Of a stretch of 64,000 nt of DNA, positions 45,380 to 56,439 are shown piece by piece (the first letter of the stretch is position 1; every line of letters begins with the position of its first letter). Below the pieces are notes generated by a model, which did no database searches, was not told the DNA's origin, and was given only the letters and a program-made list of their open reading frames with translations. Where the stretch lies: positions 4,916,523 to 4,980,522 of the forward strand of contig CM066925.1 in assembly GCA_033964015.1 (NCBI GenBank), given 5' to 3'. This stretch comes from Scolanthus callimorphus (taxonomy: Eukaryota > Cnidaria > Anthozoa > Actiniaria > Edwardsiidae). The position numbers and the translations under genes were made by a program.

Positions 45380-45435
45380 TTCCCAGGCCGGAAGTGAAAG
45401 CGTTCGAAAAAGTCACGTGACTGAATACAAAGAAT

Positions 45436-46098
45436 TTAATTTAGAGATAAGCTGTATATTATGATGTGCGACGAGAAAGTTGCAAGGGATTTTTTCTTCG
45501 CATGCCAAAGAAAAATGGTAAGCCAGAGAGTTAGATTATTATACACTAAGAATTTGAAGGCCTCACTTGAAAATTTGAAACGGTATTCATACGATTCATT
45601 TTCTCGTGCATGAAAGCGGCATTAGCATAGGTTGCGCAGTTTTGAGAATTTTGGTATTTATTTGCATCGAATTTTCGACTCAAATCGTAAAGGAAACAAG
45701 GCTTAAAAAATAACGGTAGAGCATGCAGAAACAAACAAATAAGAGGTAATAATTGAGTCTAAAGCTTCCATAAAACAGGTTATTTTATATACGGGCGTTT
45801 ACTGCACTCCAAGTAATAATAAGTCAAATACGTTTGAGCATTTACATCCCCATCGCACTCATTTGAACAGAACAGAACAGAAACCTTTATTTAGAATAAT
45901 TTAGAACTCAATCGAACAAGGGAATTTCGTGAATTCAATTGGCAAACGCTGTCGGACTATGATTCATGCATTTCTATGCCGTATGTACCAATTTATAAAA
46001 AAGATTGTGGTCTAGTGCATGGCAAACCCAAGCCAAAAAAAACCATAAGAGCTGGTTATTTACCGTCGTCAACAAAAAATGTTTTCCTTTTTTGCAGA
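45436..46098. other. No recognised gene
   Basis: AT-rich flank to the right of the ISL2EU-like element. It includes a cagaacagaacagaa simple repeat at ~45868-45880. Confidence 0.4.
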
Positions 46099-46740
46099 TG
46101 TATACGCGAAAGTTGTTTTGCAAGATCTATCTGCACCTGCAAATCCGCCAATAGCCCTTACTTGGCCAAAAAGCTTTGCTAAGCAAAATCTACCAGACCT
46201 TAAGGTGAGGTTTAATTTTATTTAAATTTCGGTAAACCCCAATTTCTTAAAGCGCAGGCCAGGGAATACCGGTAGCTAAACCCTACTATTTCTTTAGTAA
46301 TATTAAAGATTTACATTATTTACTATCGACAGATTAGTAGCTGCTTTTGCTGCCTTAGAAATCAAACGAGTAAAGGCACTTGAGTGAAGGGTACAAAGGC
46401 CAAGGGCCGTAAGAAGGGAATATCAACGCAGGCAGCTCCGCTGGATTTCCCACCAACTCCGCCTGCTCATTCGCCAACTCCCCTGGCTCTCCTGCCAACT
46501 CCACCGGCTCTCCTGCCAACTCCGCCGGCTCTCCCGCCAACGCCACCAGCTTTGCCGCCAACTCCAGTATCAGCTCCGACCAAAAACAGGAATTACAAGG
46601 ACTACGATTACGTGACAGAAAGCCAAAAGAACATCGAGGAGCCGCTGCCAGAAAAGTGGAGGACAGCACCAAACCATAACTTCACATTTTACAGGAGCAT
46701 TTTGTATACAAACAAATATGTCATGTATGTATATATGTAA
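46099..46740 (+). CDS. Possible exons upstream of the CACTA-like remnant, with Pro-rich repeat
   Basis: After tttttgcag an exon (46099-46203) encodes VYAKVVLQDLSAPANPPIAL then TWPKSFAKQNLPDLK, ending at a good donor AAG|GTGAGG. A second frame (46384-46740) starts basic (KGTKAKGRKKG) and has a Pro-rich repeat (LPTPPALLPTPPALPPTPPA) coded by an ~24-bp minisatellite (46448-46566), then NYKDYDYVTESQKNIEEPLP. They may be N-terminal exons of the element whose C-terminal part is at 46886-47579, but the link is not shown. Confidence 0.35.
46448..46566 (+). repeat. Pro-coding minisatellite, ~18-24-bp unit
   Basis: Repeats of ccaactcc(g/a)cc(t/g)gct with ctcctg/ctcccg spacers, five to seven units, all coding Pro-Thr-Pro-rich peptide in the plus frame. 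Confidence 0.8.
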
Positions 46741-46885
46741 GTCACCCGCCTCGATTAGCGTTAGTGCTACCTGCGGGTAACTGTTACTATAAACATATTT
46801 TTTAGTGAATAAAATGATGATGATGATGTTGATGATAAACACAATTTTCACACCATAAAACGTTTGTCGCAAATCAAACCATCAA

Positions 46886-47579
46886 ATGACATTGCTCGAT
46901 GGAAATAAACGGCAGTACTGGAAAGCATCAAAATTGACATATTTTCTGTTGATTTACGGTCCACCAGTTCTATTAGGGATTCTACCGGAAGAACACTACA
47001 AACACTTTGTTTACTTAAGTGAAGCGATATTTATTTTGTTGGGTGAAACGATAACATACTCCCAAATTGATCACGCCGAAAATCTGCCGCAACATTTCTG
47101 CTTAATGTTATCTGCGCTCTACCACGGAAGTAAAGAGACTATACATATTCACTCACTACTTCATATTTCCGAGGACGAACGGGATCTTGGCCCATTGTGG
47201 ACTCATTCGTGTTTTTCGTTGAGAGTTTAAATATGGAAGTTTACTCAAGATGTTTCATGGCACTCAAAGCATTGAGGTACTAATAGTTTCCGCCGTAGCA
47301 ATGGCACAAATCGTACCTAGTATTTCCAAAAATCTAACTGTTGGGTCAAAGGAACACGAGTTTTATAAAATGTTGACCAATTCTACGTATACTACCAGAC
47401 AACAGAAAATCGAAAAGGACATATTAATACTTGGCAGTCCAACGAACGAGAAAGTAACAGCAGGGCAGTTCAGAACACTTGGACACTTTCTAGGACATCC
47501 TCGTCTTAATGATATTTTATATTTTAAGAGGGCCTTTAATACGGATCAATTTTTCATTCGATTTCATATAAGAAAGTAA
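46886..47579 (+). pseudogene. CACTA/EnSpm (Tnp2-like) transposase C-terminal remnant
   Basis: Frame one (46886-47230) reads WKASKLTYFLLIYGPPVLLG, FVYLSEAIFILLGETIT, HSLLHISED and LGPLWTHSCFSL. This is the conserved C-terminal part of Tnp2-type CACTA transposases (W-K-x-S-E-x-R then GPLW-x-x-S-x-F). After ~20 bp with two frameshifts, frame two (47250-47579) continues with MFHGTQSI and FLGHPRLNDILYFKRA. The catalytic DDE part lies upstream in the protein and is not seen here. The copy is therefore truncated and frameshifted. Confidence 0.7.
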
Positions 47580-48097
47580 CATCTCGAAATAGCTATACAT
47601 TAAAATTTTTCAGTTCTTTTCAGGCCGGCCAGGTAAGCGTCTTTTTCCAGTACCAATATCCTTGCATTCAGCCACTTTATGCACTTCGATATGCATCTGC
47701 CCCGCAAAAAACTTTGAGGTTCCCAATTTTCATTGTATTCACCATCTATTCAGCATAGTCCTGTATCCTTCCACACACTCACAACATCCAATCCACATGC
47801 TCATGCATCCATCCATGGCCCAGACCACACACAACACCTCTCACACCATATCTTAACAATCCTCTCAATCAGAATCGACCTACAGTTGGTGGCAAGTGCC
47901 CTAGAACAACGCTCCTCTTTACTAATTATGACTGCCCCAACTTCAAAAGGCAAAGGAAGGAAAATGAAGACATAATAGACTGATGCCAAAACTGATGTCT
48001 AAACCATTCACACTGATCGCTATCAAGTCACTTTTAGTGGCGCTGACGATGTACCCGACCCAGCATTACTTATTGAACCTGTGCGATAGACCAAGAC
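47580..48097. other. Pyrimidine/CA-rich stretch, no gene assigned
   Basis: CA-rich on the plus strand (47760-47860: cacacactcacaacatcc and similar). It may include the degenerate 5' part of the retroelement frame that follows. Nothing definite. Confidence 0.35.
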
Positions 48098-48923
48098 ATT
48101 ACATACCATAGAGCAATGGTATCGGTGCTTCCGCATTTTTGATGGCATATACACCACCAAATTCCCATCAGAGGCTCCTGCCCTGATGAATTATAGCGAT
48201 ATCATCCATGAGCTGGCAAGCCGAGGCCATTATTGGAGCTATTATGATGAAAATTTCCGGTTTATGGGTCAGAAAAAGGCCTCTGCTTTGCCATGGAATA
48301 GAATGGGGAACGTAAATTTGCCTACTCGTAAATCCCCATCGAGGCCCTACCATGCCATGAGTGTCCGAGGGGACAGAACCCCAAAATAGCAAGATTTCTA
48401 CCCTAAGGTCAGGTAAAGTCCGATAGGCTTGATTCTTTGCATAGAGAATCATTGTACAATAAGAAACAAAATATCAAATATGACTTTTTTCTAATGGATC
48501 TGTCTTTAAGGTATGAGCTGCTAAACTTTGGTCACTGCATCGTTTTATAGCAAAATTTGCACAATTCTACCAAAAAATGTCAAAAAGTGCTGCAGCAACA
48601 AAAGTGTAACCCCTCATATCTTAAAGACGGATCCATTAGAAAAAAGTCATATTGGATATTTTGTTTCTTAGTGTATAAGGATTCTCTACGCAAAGAATCA
48701 AGCCTATCTGACTTTACCTGACTTTAGGGTAGAAATCTTGCCATTTTTGGGTTCTGCCGTCCGAGGGGGTTTATGGTTCAAATTTCATAAGGGGCAAGAA
48801 TGCTTCGGATGCAACTACAAACACCCGTTTCCGGTTCAAGAAACCCCCTGGGGCATATATCTTTGGAGAGGAAAAAGAACGCAGCCTTACTTATTTGGAT
48901 TTGCTTTCAACAGCACACTGTAA
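48098..48923 (+). pseudogene. DIRS/retroelement gag-like ORF split by a MITE
   Basis: The first part (48098-48372) encodes TIEQWYRCFRIFDGIYTTKF, PALMNYSDIIHELASRG and WSYYDENFRFM, a block I associate with the gag-like N-terminal region of cnidarian DIRS-like elements. After the MITE (48373-48758), the same reading frame continues in FKFHKGQECFGCNYKHPF, a Cys/His zinc-type pattern, and stops at 48923. Joining at the GTCCGAGGGG duplication keeps the frame. No reverse transcriptase follows directly. Confidence 0.55.
48373..48758. mobile_element. 386-bp foldback MITE with 10-bp TSD
   Basis: The arms are AGAACCCCAAAATAGCAAGA... and ...TTTTTGGGTTCT, extending inward through aaatcttgcc/ctaccctaaggtcaggtaaag. 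GTCCGAGGGG flanks both sides (48363-48372, 48759-48768). TSD length fits MULE-type elements. Family relatives were not seen elsewhere in the window. Confidence 0.88.
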
Positions 48924-49586
48924 TTCTATATGTTTGTATAACTAGAAGTTATCAAAAAGCCAATTGTAATGTGACAAATTGCATGCTATCATATTTTAAT
49001 TAATTGCATTCTCCTTGTTTCAGCTCAAGAGAGGCCGAGGTCGCGTAAAGTCAACCCATCTTTGGCAACGAAATTTGAGGCAAGTCAACCTCTAAATATG
49101 TTTCATTGTTTTGGGGGAGAAGTTTGGCAATTTTGGCTACTGTGCCTACCAATTTTTATATGCAAAACAGTTATTTGAGTATTCCTAATCTGAAATGCTC
49201 TTTCCTATCCAGATGGTCCTCCTGTCACCTGGTTCAGGTGTCTACCTGTATCAGAACCTACTGAACAAGTGGGGCTGCCTGTGCAGCCTATCTTCTAAAC
49301 AGTGTTTTATCGATAAACTTCTGGGGAGGAACCTTAGAGCAAAAAATGGGAAGGAGAAAGTGGATGATGGCATCCAAAGAAGCATTTATCATCAACCAGA
49401 AATTCCTTAATGTCAAAAGAGACTTCAAGAAAGGGAACAACGGTGCAGATGATTCAATAAATCGCCAAAGGCTCCAGTTCTGAGATGTACAGTAACAGTA
49501 AGATTTTAGATAAGAATCTTGAATGAGCTCGCGTTGTTTTTTTTATATTACATTCTGTTATGATGGCAGAAAATGCCCTCATTGCG

Positions 49587-49718
49587 AAAATGCCTGGTGC
49601 TCCACCATCTCCCGGGGCAAAGATTCGTCATGCGCTTCATAGCAAAATGGGCGAAAATGCCTGGTGCCCACCATCTCCCGGGGCAAAGATTCGTCATGCA
49701 CTTCATAGCAAAATGGGC
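49587..49718 (+). repeat. 66-bp tandem duplication
   Basis: Two copies of tgcctggtgc(t)ccaccatct followed by cccggggcaaagattcgtcatgc; the second lacks one base. In one frame both encode PPSPGAKIRHALHSKMG. Confidence 0.85.
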
Positions 49719-50099
49719 TACAAGACCCTGTTGGAAAAAGATCCACAGTATAATGGTAAGTACTAGGAATTAACACCCGAATGCGGACAATGATTTAGAT
49801 AGTAGATAAAATACATATAGCTCATGTGAATATGCCCGCAGTTTTGTTAAGCAGTTTACTCATATATGCACAAAATTATACAGCAATTATACAAATAATA
49901 CAATTATACAGATATATGTTTATTGTATTTGCCCGTACTGTTATTTGGCAATGAGATGGGGCCATCGCAACACCATCAAAATACTCCGAATATTAAACTA
50001 GATACTTATTATTTTTTTTGTTCTAGTGATTACAAAGGCAATTCAAGTGATTAGTGTCTGACTTCAAGCCACTGCATCCTTGAAGCCGAAATGTAGCTC

Positions 50100-50119
50100 C
50101 ACACACACACACACACACA
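50100..50119. repeat. (AC)n microsatellite
   Basis: Ten uninterrupted AC dinucleotides. Confidence 0.9.
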
Positions 50120-52017
50120 AAGTAGAATTGTGATTTTATGACTATGATGGATGTCTTCAACAACTGGCAGTAACAACTGCCAGACTGTCGAAAAAAATAA
50201 TATGCAAAAGAGGAACTATAACCGATCTAGCCAGAAAGGGGGCAAGAACACCAATTACACTGCGCAGGTAAAACTATGGCCAAATATCCCAGGAATATCC
50301 TGGAGATAAATATCTCACTACTGTCCAATGCCCATTCCAGATAGCTACCATTTCGAGGAAGAAAATGGTATATTGGCCAAAGAAGAAGATATTGTATATT
50401 GTAAAAGTAGAGAATGTGGCAAAGGAAATAAGCAACGAAGAGTACTGCTTATTCTATAGATGAAGACCACACGATACAAGACATAACAGAACACGTGGAA
50501 GTGCAAGCTCGCACTTCAAGGGACAGCGCAGACCTCATCGACGATAGCAATGCTGATAACTTGCCTACAGAGGATTGTGGTGTTAAAAAAAGAAACTGCT
50601 TAGTTTAAAGTCCCCTAATTCCTGGTTCTTGAAGGGGATAAAAGTTTACAGCAAGACAGAAATAGATGAGGTCACAAGAAAGGACTGCTAGGCCAAGCGA
50701 TTTTGGGTTCTGTCGGTCCGTTGGTAGCACATTCCCCCACAGTCCTTTGCTTGGAGAATTAGTAAGCCATTCACGTCGAGATAGAAAACTTCACCATTTG
50801 TCAATCGGTTTACAGAAATTGCACTGTAGCTGTTGTTTAGATTCGGAGGATATTGGTAAATAAACAGTCATGAATTGCTTTTGTCAGTCTTAAGGTATTT
50901 GCATAGGCTAATTTTGCACAATTTCGACACAAATTCTATCAGATTCATTAAACAATATACTCAATCTGCATAGAAAATCTGATAGAGTGATCTCTAAGGT
51001 GTATTTTCTCACACACAAAAAATCAGACAACGCCCAATTGAGGTGTTAATTGGATTATCTTTAAACTCGAAATTTTCTAGTTTTTTTTCGTTTTTCTTCC
51101 AGTGGCATGATAATCAAACAAAAATCGATACAAATTCATTATCCGACTATCGAGATCAAGAGATCTGTGGCAGTGCATTTGATTTTCTTTTAAATGTAGA
51201 AAATTATAAAGGATTTTATTAATTCGCAGTTGACCTTCAAGTTATACATTAACGAAAATGTCTATAGCCACGCACTGCCACAGATTTCTTCGTCTCGAGT
51301 ACATCTTTTTTCATGCCAAAATTCACGAGGATATCGTTGATTGTTTCCCCATAAAACATGTTTATGTACATGTCTATATGCTTGGCTGGGTGATTTCTTC
51401 TTATTTCAAGCCGCTAATCATCTTCAAACGAGAAAAACTTGGGATACACAGCCAGAATGTGGCAAAACCTTCCATTCTGGATCGTTTCCTGCGGATATCC
51501 GCTGAGCATTATGCCTGAATCCTCACAAATACAATGGTCTACCTACCCCTCCCCCGAGAGTCATATTTTAGACACATGTTTTGGTTTGCATTCCATCGTA
51601 GCCGTCTCAAATTTCCGCACCCCAAAACACAGTTTCAAAGCTCATTTCCACTCCAGAATAGATCAAAACTAAAATAGAAACCTTTTAGCAACTCAAGCAA
51701 GAGTTTATTGCGAAGAAAATATAGTTTTTGAGCTAAATAATATTTGTGTGACTTTTTGTTTGATTGTCAAAAGTAACAGGATTAGTCTACTCCTCTGGTT
51801 ACTTATTAATTGAAGTGAAAATCACCGATTTTTGAATGTGGTATTAGCCTGTTTAGAAAGCAGTTTTTCAAAAACAAATTTCAGATAACTAAATTAGGTC
51901 TAGCAGTCTTTCTATTTGCAAAATGTCACGAAATTCTAAACACCTAAATTTTCCTTCATTTTAGCCTAGGCTAATACCTTAATTGCATATTTAATATATA
52001 GATTTAGCCACTGGCTA

Positions 52018-53237
52018 AAAGCGTAGCTCCCGGTTACAAATTTTTTTTTAACGAGACAAAAAGGTTTGCAATTGTACATGAATAGATAGCCTTGCACCGT
52101 TATACCACGTGACTAAGCACTTGTTCATCCAAGTGTGGTAATCTAAGGTCATCCCTTTAACGATGTAAACCTTTTCACGTTTGATGACGTCATCAATGAC
52201 GTCATACCATGTGACCATGCAGTTGCACCCACCTTGCCACTTAGATAACTTCACCTAAGGTTGGTTGTCTGAAGTTCATCCCTTCTTGAGATATATCATT
52301 TTTCTCCTATGATGATGTCGTCAATGACGTCATACCACGTGACCATGCAGTTGCACCCCCCTTGCCACTTAGACAACTTCACCCAAGTTTGGTTGTCTGA
52401 GGTTCATCCCTTCTTGAGATATATCATGTTTCTCCTATGATGCCGTCATCAATGACGTCATACCACGTGACCATGCAGTTGCACCCCTCTTGCCACTTAT
52501 ATAACTTCACCCAAGTTTGGTTGTCTGAAGTTCATCCCTTCTTGAGATATATCATTTTTCTCCTGTGATGACGTCATCAATGACGCCATACCACGTGACC
52601 ATGCATTTGCACCCCCCTTGCCACTTAGACAACTTCACCCAAGTTTGGTTGTCTGAGGTTCATCCCTTCTTGAGATATATCATGTTTCTCCTATGATGAC
52701 GTCATCAATGACGTCATACCACGTGACCATGCAGTTGCACCCCCCTTGCCACTTAGATAACTTCACCCAAGTTTGGTTGTCTGAGGTTCATCCCTTCTTG
52801 AGATATATCATTTTTCTCCTATGATGACGTCAACGATGACGTCATACCACGTGACCTAGCAGTTGCACCCCCCTTGCCACTTAGATAACTTCACCCAAGT
52901 TTGGTTGTGTGAGGTCCATCCCTTCCCGAGATTTGTTAATTTTCTTAGTATACCACAGGGTTCCCATGAGTTTCCGCGTACGGCGGACGGCGGACGGACG
53001 GACGGACGGGCGCTATACCTTTTATTCAGGAAGAAACAAAAAAAATCATAGAGAACCACCTATGGCAACCAAACTTGGACACATTCATCTTTTTGGCGAT
53101 ACCTTTTTAATGCCCTAGTCATTTGACTTGGCGCCGTCAATAACGTGAGCAGAATGAGCGAGAAAGCCCATGACGTTTGAAAATCAACTCCATACCTATG
53201 CCTGGATGTTATTTCCTTAGGTATGGTGCTTCGCTTG
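52018..53237. mobile_element. Repeat-family element A with CRE/E-box minisatellite
   Basis: It starts in atatagatttagccactggc taaaAGCGTAGCTCCCGG and ends ccttaggtatGGTGCTTCGCT, giving short imperfect inverted ends. Between them is a minisatellite of about seven ~128-bp units (52079-52920), each containing gatgacgtcatcaatgacgt and cataccacgtgacc. A GGACGGAC-rich segment follows (52978-53010), then a unique 3' part. A second member lies at 54919-55912 with the same layout. Mobility is inferred from this shared layout. Confidence 0.6.
52079..52930. repeat. Minisatellite, ~128-bp unit, CRE (TGACGTCA) and E-box (CACGTG) in each unit
   Basis: Units recur at ~52197, 52326, 52455, 52583, 52711 and 52838. 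Each carries TGACGTCA once or twice, ccacgtgaccatgcagttgc, ccacttagataacttcaccc and gagatatatcat. Variation between units is a few percent. Confidence 0.9.
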
Positions 53238-53389
53238 CACGGGCCAGCTCCACTATAAATGTTTGAAGTGTATTTTGACAACCATTTCACGAACGATTTG
53301 CCGACTTTAGAGCGACAAGACAATTCCAGTGGGTCCTTGAAAACCCTATTTTCTTTTTGTAGACTCAAGAATATAATTACAGTGATGTT

Positions 53390-53689
53390 GGGCCATTCCA
53401 TTTTTTAGCCGCACCCCCCCTACAGAAGAAGTGTTCCTAGGGGTATAGCAAAATGGCCATTTCCGAGGGGTCAAACGGAAAGAAAGGCTCTTCCGTGGGT
53501 TTTTCCGAGGGGGTACAATAAGAAAAAGCCTCTTCCGTGGGTATTTCCGAGGGGGTGGAATAAAAAATAGCCTCTTCCGTGGTCTTTTTCCGAGGGGGTG
53601 CAATCCAAAACAGGCCCTTTCTCCGAGGGGGTTACTAAAGAAAATGAGCTCTTCCGTAGGGGGGGTTCGGCTTAAAAATGGAATGGCCC
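53390..53689. mobile_element. 300-bp TIR element with internal tandem repeat (TSD GTT)
   Basis: The ends GGGCCATTCCATTTTTTAGC and ...TTAAAAATGGAATGGCCC are inverted, followed inward by CCCCCCCTA/TAGGGGGGG. GTT flanks both sides (53387-53389, 53690-53692). The interior has about five ~48-bp units of (g)gctcttccgtgggt then tttttccgagggggt. Confidence 0.85.
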
Positions 53690-54770
53690 GTTACTAGCCA
53701 GCCAAAAAACTGCTTAGTGATTACAATTGCACACACATTATTCAGGAATAATATTACAAGAAAATCTGATGAATAAATCTAATAATATTACTGGTAAGGA
53801 TCTGTATTAATCTGAGGCATGAAAAAATTTAATATGAAGCTATTTCTGAAATTAAACAAAATTGTTTATCATTTTTTCTGTATTGTAAACAATTTGTTGC
53901 ATCCAAATTTTGATGGTCTAAATTTCTGGCAATTTTTTTTTCACACAAGTGAATATTTATCTCATTTTCAGTCTACACCTCATTAAGCTGCATACATAAA
54001 CAATATAACATGGCCATGAAGAGAAACAAATTTTATCTCTGAGTGTTAAAATTTATCAATTTTTAATTAGTATATATAATAGGACTCCATGCTGTCCAAT
54101 TAAGAAAAAATTGGATGAGAAAAATATACAGAGGAACTCCAAAATTGGACGAGGCTGCAGGCCGAGTCCAATTTGGAATTTGCTCATCCATTTTTTTCTT
54201 AATTGGACAAGCATGGAGTCCTGTTATTGATTAATTATATAGCATCCATGTTCAAATACAAACTGTCCCATATTAACGTGTGAACTGTCCAATTAGAGCG
54301 CGCATGATCCAATTAAAAAATAATTGGACAATTCAAGAAAAATCAATCTGCCAGCACAATGGGATTTCGAGCTGGCTATATAATTAAAGCTACATATTTT
54401 CCAATTTAAAACATATCCTGGCTAGGGACCTAACCTGAAAACCAATTAGGTTGATTTAGGCTCTAGGCATTTCCTTACGTCTGTATTTCTTCTCCTTATT
54501 AATTTCAAATGTAAACATATCAAAACAAGTAATGAAATATAGTCACATCTTTTCTCCTGAATGGAAATGTGAATTGGAATTATTTATGGAATGGAAATGC
54601 GAATAAAGTATTGATTGATTGATTGATATAATTTGTATCTCCCAGTGGTCAAGTCATGTTCTGTCTGTTATATGATATTTAAATGAAATACCAAATTGTA
54701 AGTTTACTTGAGTAAAGCCTCCGCATGGAGCACAGGCAATTGTGTTAAACAACATGACGATGCAAGAACT
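53690..54770. other. Non-coding AT-rich stretch with a foldback repeat
   Basis: It contains the inverted repeat 54081-54222 and an ATTG microsatellite at 54611-54629. Nothing coding is seen. Confidence 0.45.
54081..54222. repeat. Foldback repeat, ~45-bp arms
   Basis: aggactccatgctgtccaat then taagaaaaaattggatgag (left arm) is inverted at ctcatccatttttttctt then aattggacaagcatggagtcct. No clear TSD. The motif (t)ccaatta also recurs nearby at 54285-54340. Confidence 0.75.
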
Positions 54771-54918
54771 ACTTTGCCTTGGATTGCTCTTCTGGTGATT
54801 TCTATTGGTCGATTAGCATACCATGCCTAGGAGGCACATTGTCTGTGGCAGCGAGCAATTCACTTCCTATTAGAAACTTCTAGTTGTAAATTATAATATA
54901 TAGATTTAGCCACTGGCT

Positions 54919-55912
54919 AAAAGCGGAGCTCCTGGTTATAAAATTTTCTGTGTGACTGAAAGGGATTCCTATGTGTACGTACATGGTTTACGTGGTTGCT
55001 TTAGAGTCTTCCCTTAACGAGATATTAATTTTCAAGCATAGATGATGTCATCGATGACGTCACATGACCCAAGTTTGGTTGTTGTAGAGTCTTTCCTTCA
55101 CGAGATATTGATTTTTCAAGCATAGATGACGTCATCGATGATGTCACATCACGTGACCACTTCATTTCGCTCACCTGGTGACCTAGACTACACTAGCAAT
55201 GTTTGGTTGTTTTAGAGTCTTCCCTTCACGAGATATTAATTTTTCAATCATTGATGATGTCATCGATGACGTCACATCACGTGACCTTGTTACAGCACAC
55301 CCCCCCCCCCCCCCCCCCTTGTGGCATAGATAAAATATCCCAAGTATGGTTGTCTTAGCATGTTCCCTTGAGGAGATATATTTTTTTCTTTGCATACCAC
55401 AGGGTTCCCATGTGTACACGGACGGACGGCGTACGCTATAGGTTTAATACCAGAAAAATAAAGAAAAAATCATATCTCCCGAAGGGTAGCTTCTATAGAA
55501 ACCAAACTTGGACAAACTTTCTAAGACCATAAGAGGAACTCTACACCAAAGACACATGCCCTTACGTCATCAATGATGTCATCAAAATGATCCATATTGC
55601 TCGTGACGTTCAAAAATCAACTTGATAGTATACTATACGTTTTTTTTTTCCTTTTTTCCTTCAACCTCGTCCCCAGGGTCTTCTCGGTCGTTTTTCAAAA
55701 TGGCGGTTAGTTCAGAGAAGACCCTGGGGGAGGCTGAGTCACGTGACTATTGTTTGAGGACATGAGAATGAGGTTTGTCCTTTGTTTCAAAACGGTCATG
55801 TGACTCAGCCTTCCCCAGGGTCTTCTCTGAACTAACCGCAATTTGAAAAACGGCCGAGAAGACCCTGGGGACGAGGTTGTTTTTCCTTAGGTATGGTGCT
55901 ACGCTGCTCTGC
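54919..55912. mobile_element. Repeat-family element B with CRE/E-box minisatellite
   Basis: It begins taaaAGCGGAGCTCCTGGTT and ends ccttaggtatGGTGCTACGCT, paralleling element A. It has about three units with atgatgtcatcgatgacgtc and acatcacgtgacc (55030-55285), a C17 run (55302-55318), a GGACGGACGG segment at ~55419-55430 and a shared downstream block (accaaacttggacaaac). A 216-bp foldback MITE (55663-55878) sits inside. Confidence 0.6.
55663..55878. mobile_element. 216-bp foldback MITE (AACCTCGTCCCCAGGG family)
   Basis: AACCTCGTCCCCAGGGTCTT ctcgg ... is inverted at ... ccgagAAGACCCTGGGGACGAGGTT, with a second inner pair (gttagttcagagaagaccct). I recall similar CCTCGTCCCCAGGG palindromes as abundant MITEs in several marine invertebrates. 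The insertion splits element B near its 3' end. Confidence 0.85.
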
Positions 55913-56439
55913 TATTAATTGTATATGGCGAAATATTAAACATCTGAAAGTTTCTGAAGATTTTGTTTTAAAATTGTTTACTGAATTAAAACTCTTATGA
56001 ATAATTATTGTTTTTGTGATCGATACATTTCGTAACCCCTGATTCTAAGCAATTATTGGATGAGGTTTTTGTGATTTCCAGAATAAACATTGTCAAGACA
56101 AGTGGAATCAGGTGAGGCCGTAAGGCCGAGCCTGAATCCACTTGGCGAGATATTGTTTTATTATACATTGATTCAGTGAAAATACTTGGATTGAGCCTTG
56201 GATTGCTCTTCTGGTGATTTCTATTGGTCGATTAGCATACCATGCCTAGGAGGCACATTGTCTGTGGCAGCGAGCAATTCACTTCCTATTAGAAACTTCT
56301 AGTTGTAAATTATAATATATAGATTTAGCCACTGGCTAAAAGCGGAGCTCCTGGTTATAAAATTTTCTGTGTGACTGAAAGGGATTCCTATGTGTACGTA
56401 CATGGTTTACGTGCGTACATGGTTTACCCGCGTAGGATC

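Larger units (their letters stand above)
38313..45435. mobile_element. ISL2EU-like DNA transposon with THAP transposase and YqaJ nuclease genes
   Basis: The outer ends are inverted. The left has ATTCTTTGTATTCACGTGAC and, further in, GAAGTGGTGGTCAAACAAA (38364-38382). The right has the reverse complements TTTGTTTGACCACCACTTC (45366-45384) and GTCACGTGACTGAATACAAAGAAT (split 45412-45435). Inside are a rightward transposase gene and a leftward YqaJ-nuclease gene that converge. THAP/DDE plus YqaJ is the known gene pair of the ISL2EU superfamily. An unambiguous target duplication was not found. Nested insertions at 39233-41669 and 39773-40165 bring the length to ~7.1 kb. Confidence 0.85.
48924..51990. 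other. No recognised gene; a few short repeats
   Basis: Frames at 49195-49410 and 50666-50863 look random. It contains a 66-bp tandem duplication (49587-49718) and a CA microsatellite (50100-50118). A small peptide frame after ttccag at 49213 (DGPPVTWFRCLPVSEPTEQV) has some coding character but no family. Confidence 0.35.
54774..56408 (+). repeat. Direct ~215-bp repeat pair flanking element B
   Basis: 54774-54988 and 56193-56408 are almost identical (ccttggattgctcttctggt ... gtgtacgtacatggttta). The right copy contains only the start of the CRE-repeat element. This suggests a duplication of flank plus element start, or recombination between related copies. Confidence 0.9.

Noticed and set aside
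38313..45435. A definite 2-bp target duplication for the ISL2EU-like element
   Set aside because: The flanks (…tctcat and ttaattt…) allow no unique direct repeat at the inferred ends.
52079..52930. CRISPR-like array
   Set aside because: Units are contiguous ~128-bp minisatellite repeats without short repeats and unique spacers, in animal DNA.
54774..56408. 215-bp direct repeats as LTRs of a 1.6-kb element
   Set aside because: No TG...CA ends, primer site, polypurine tract or TSD; the repeat overlaps the start of another repeat family.
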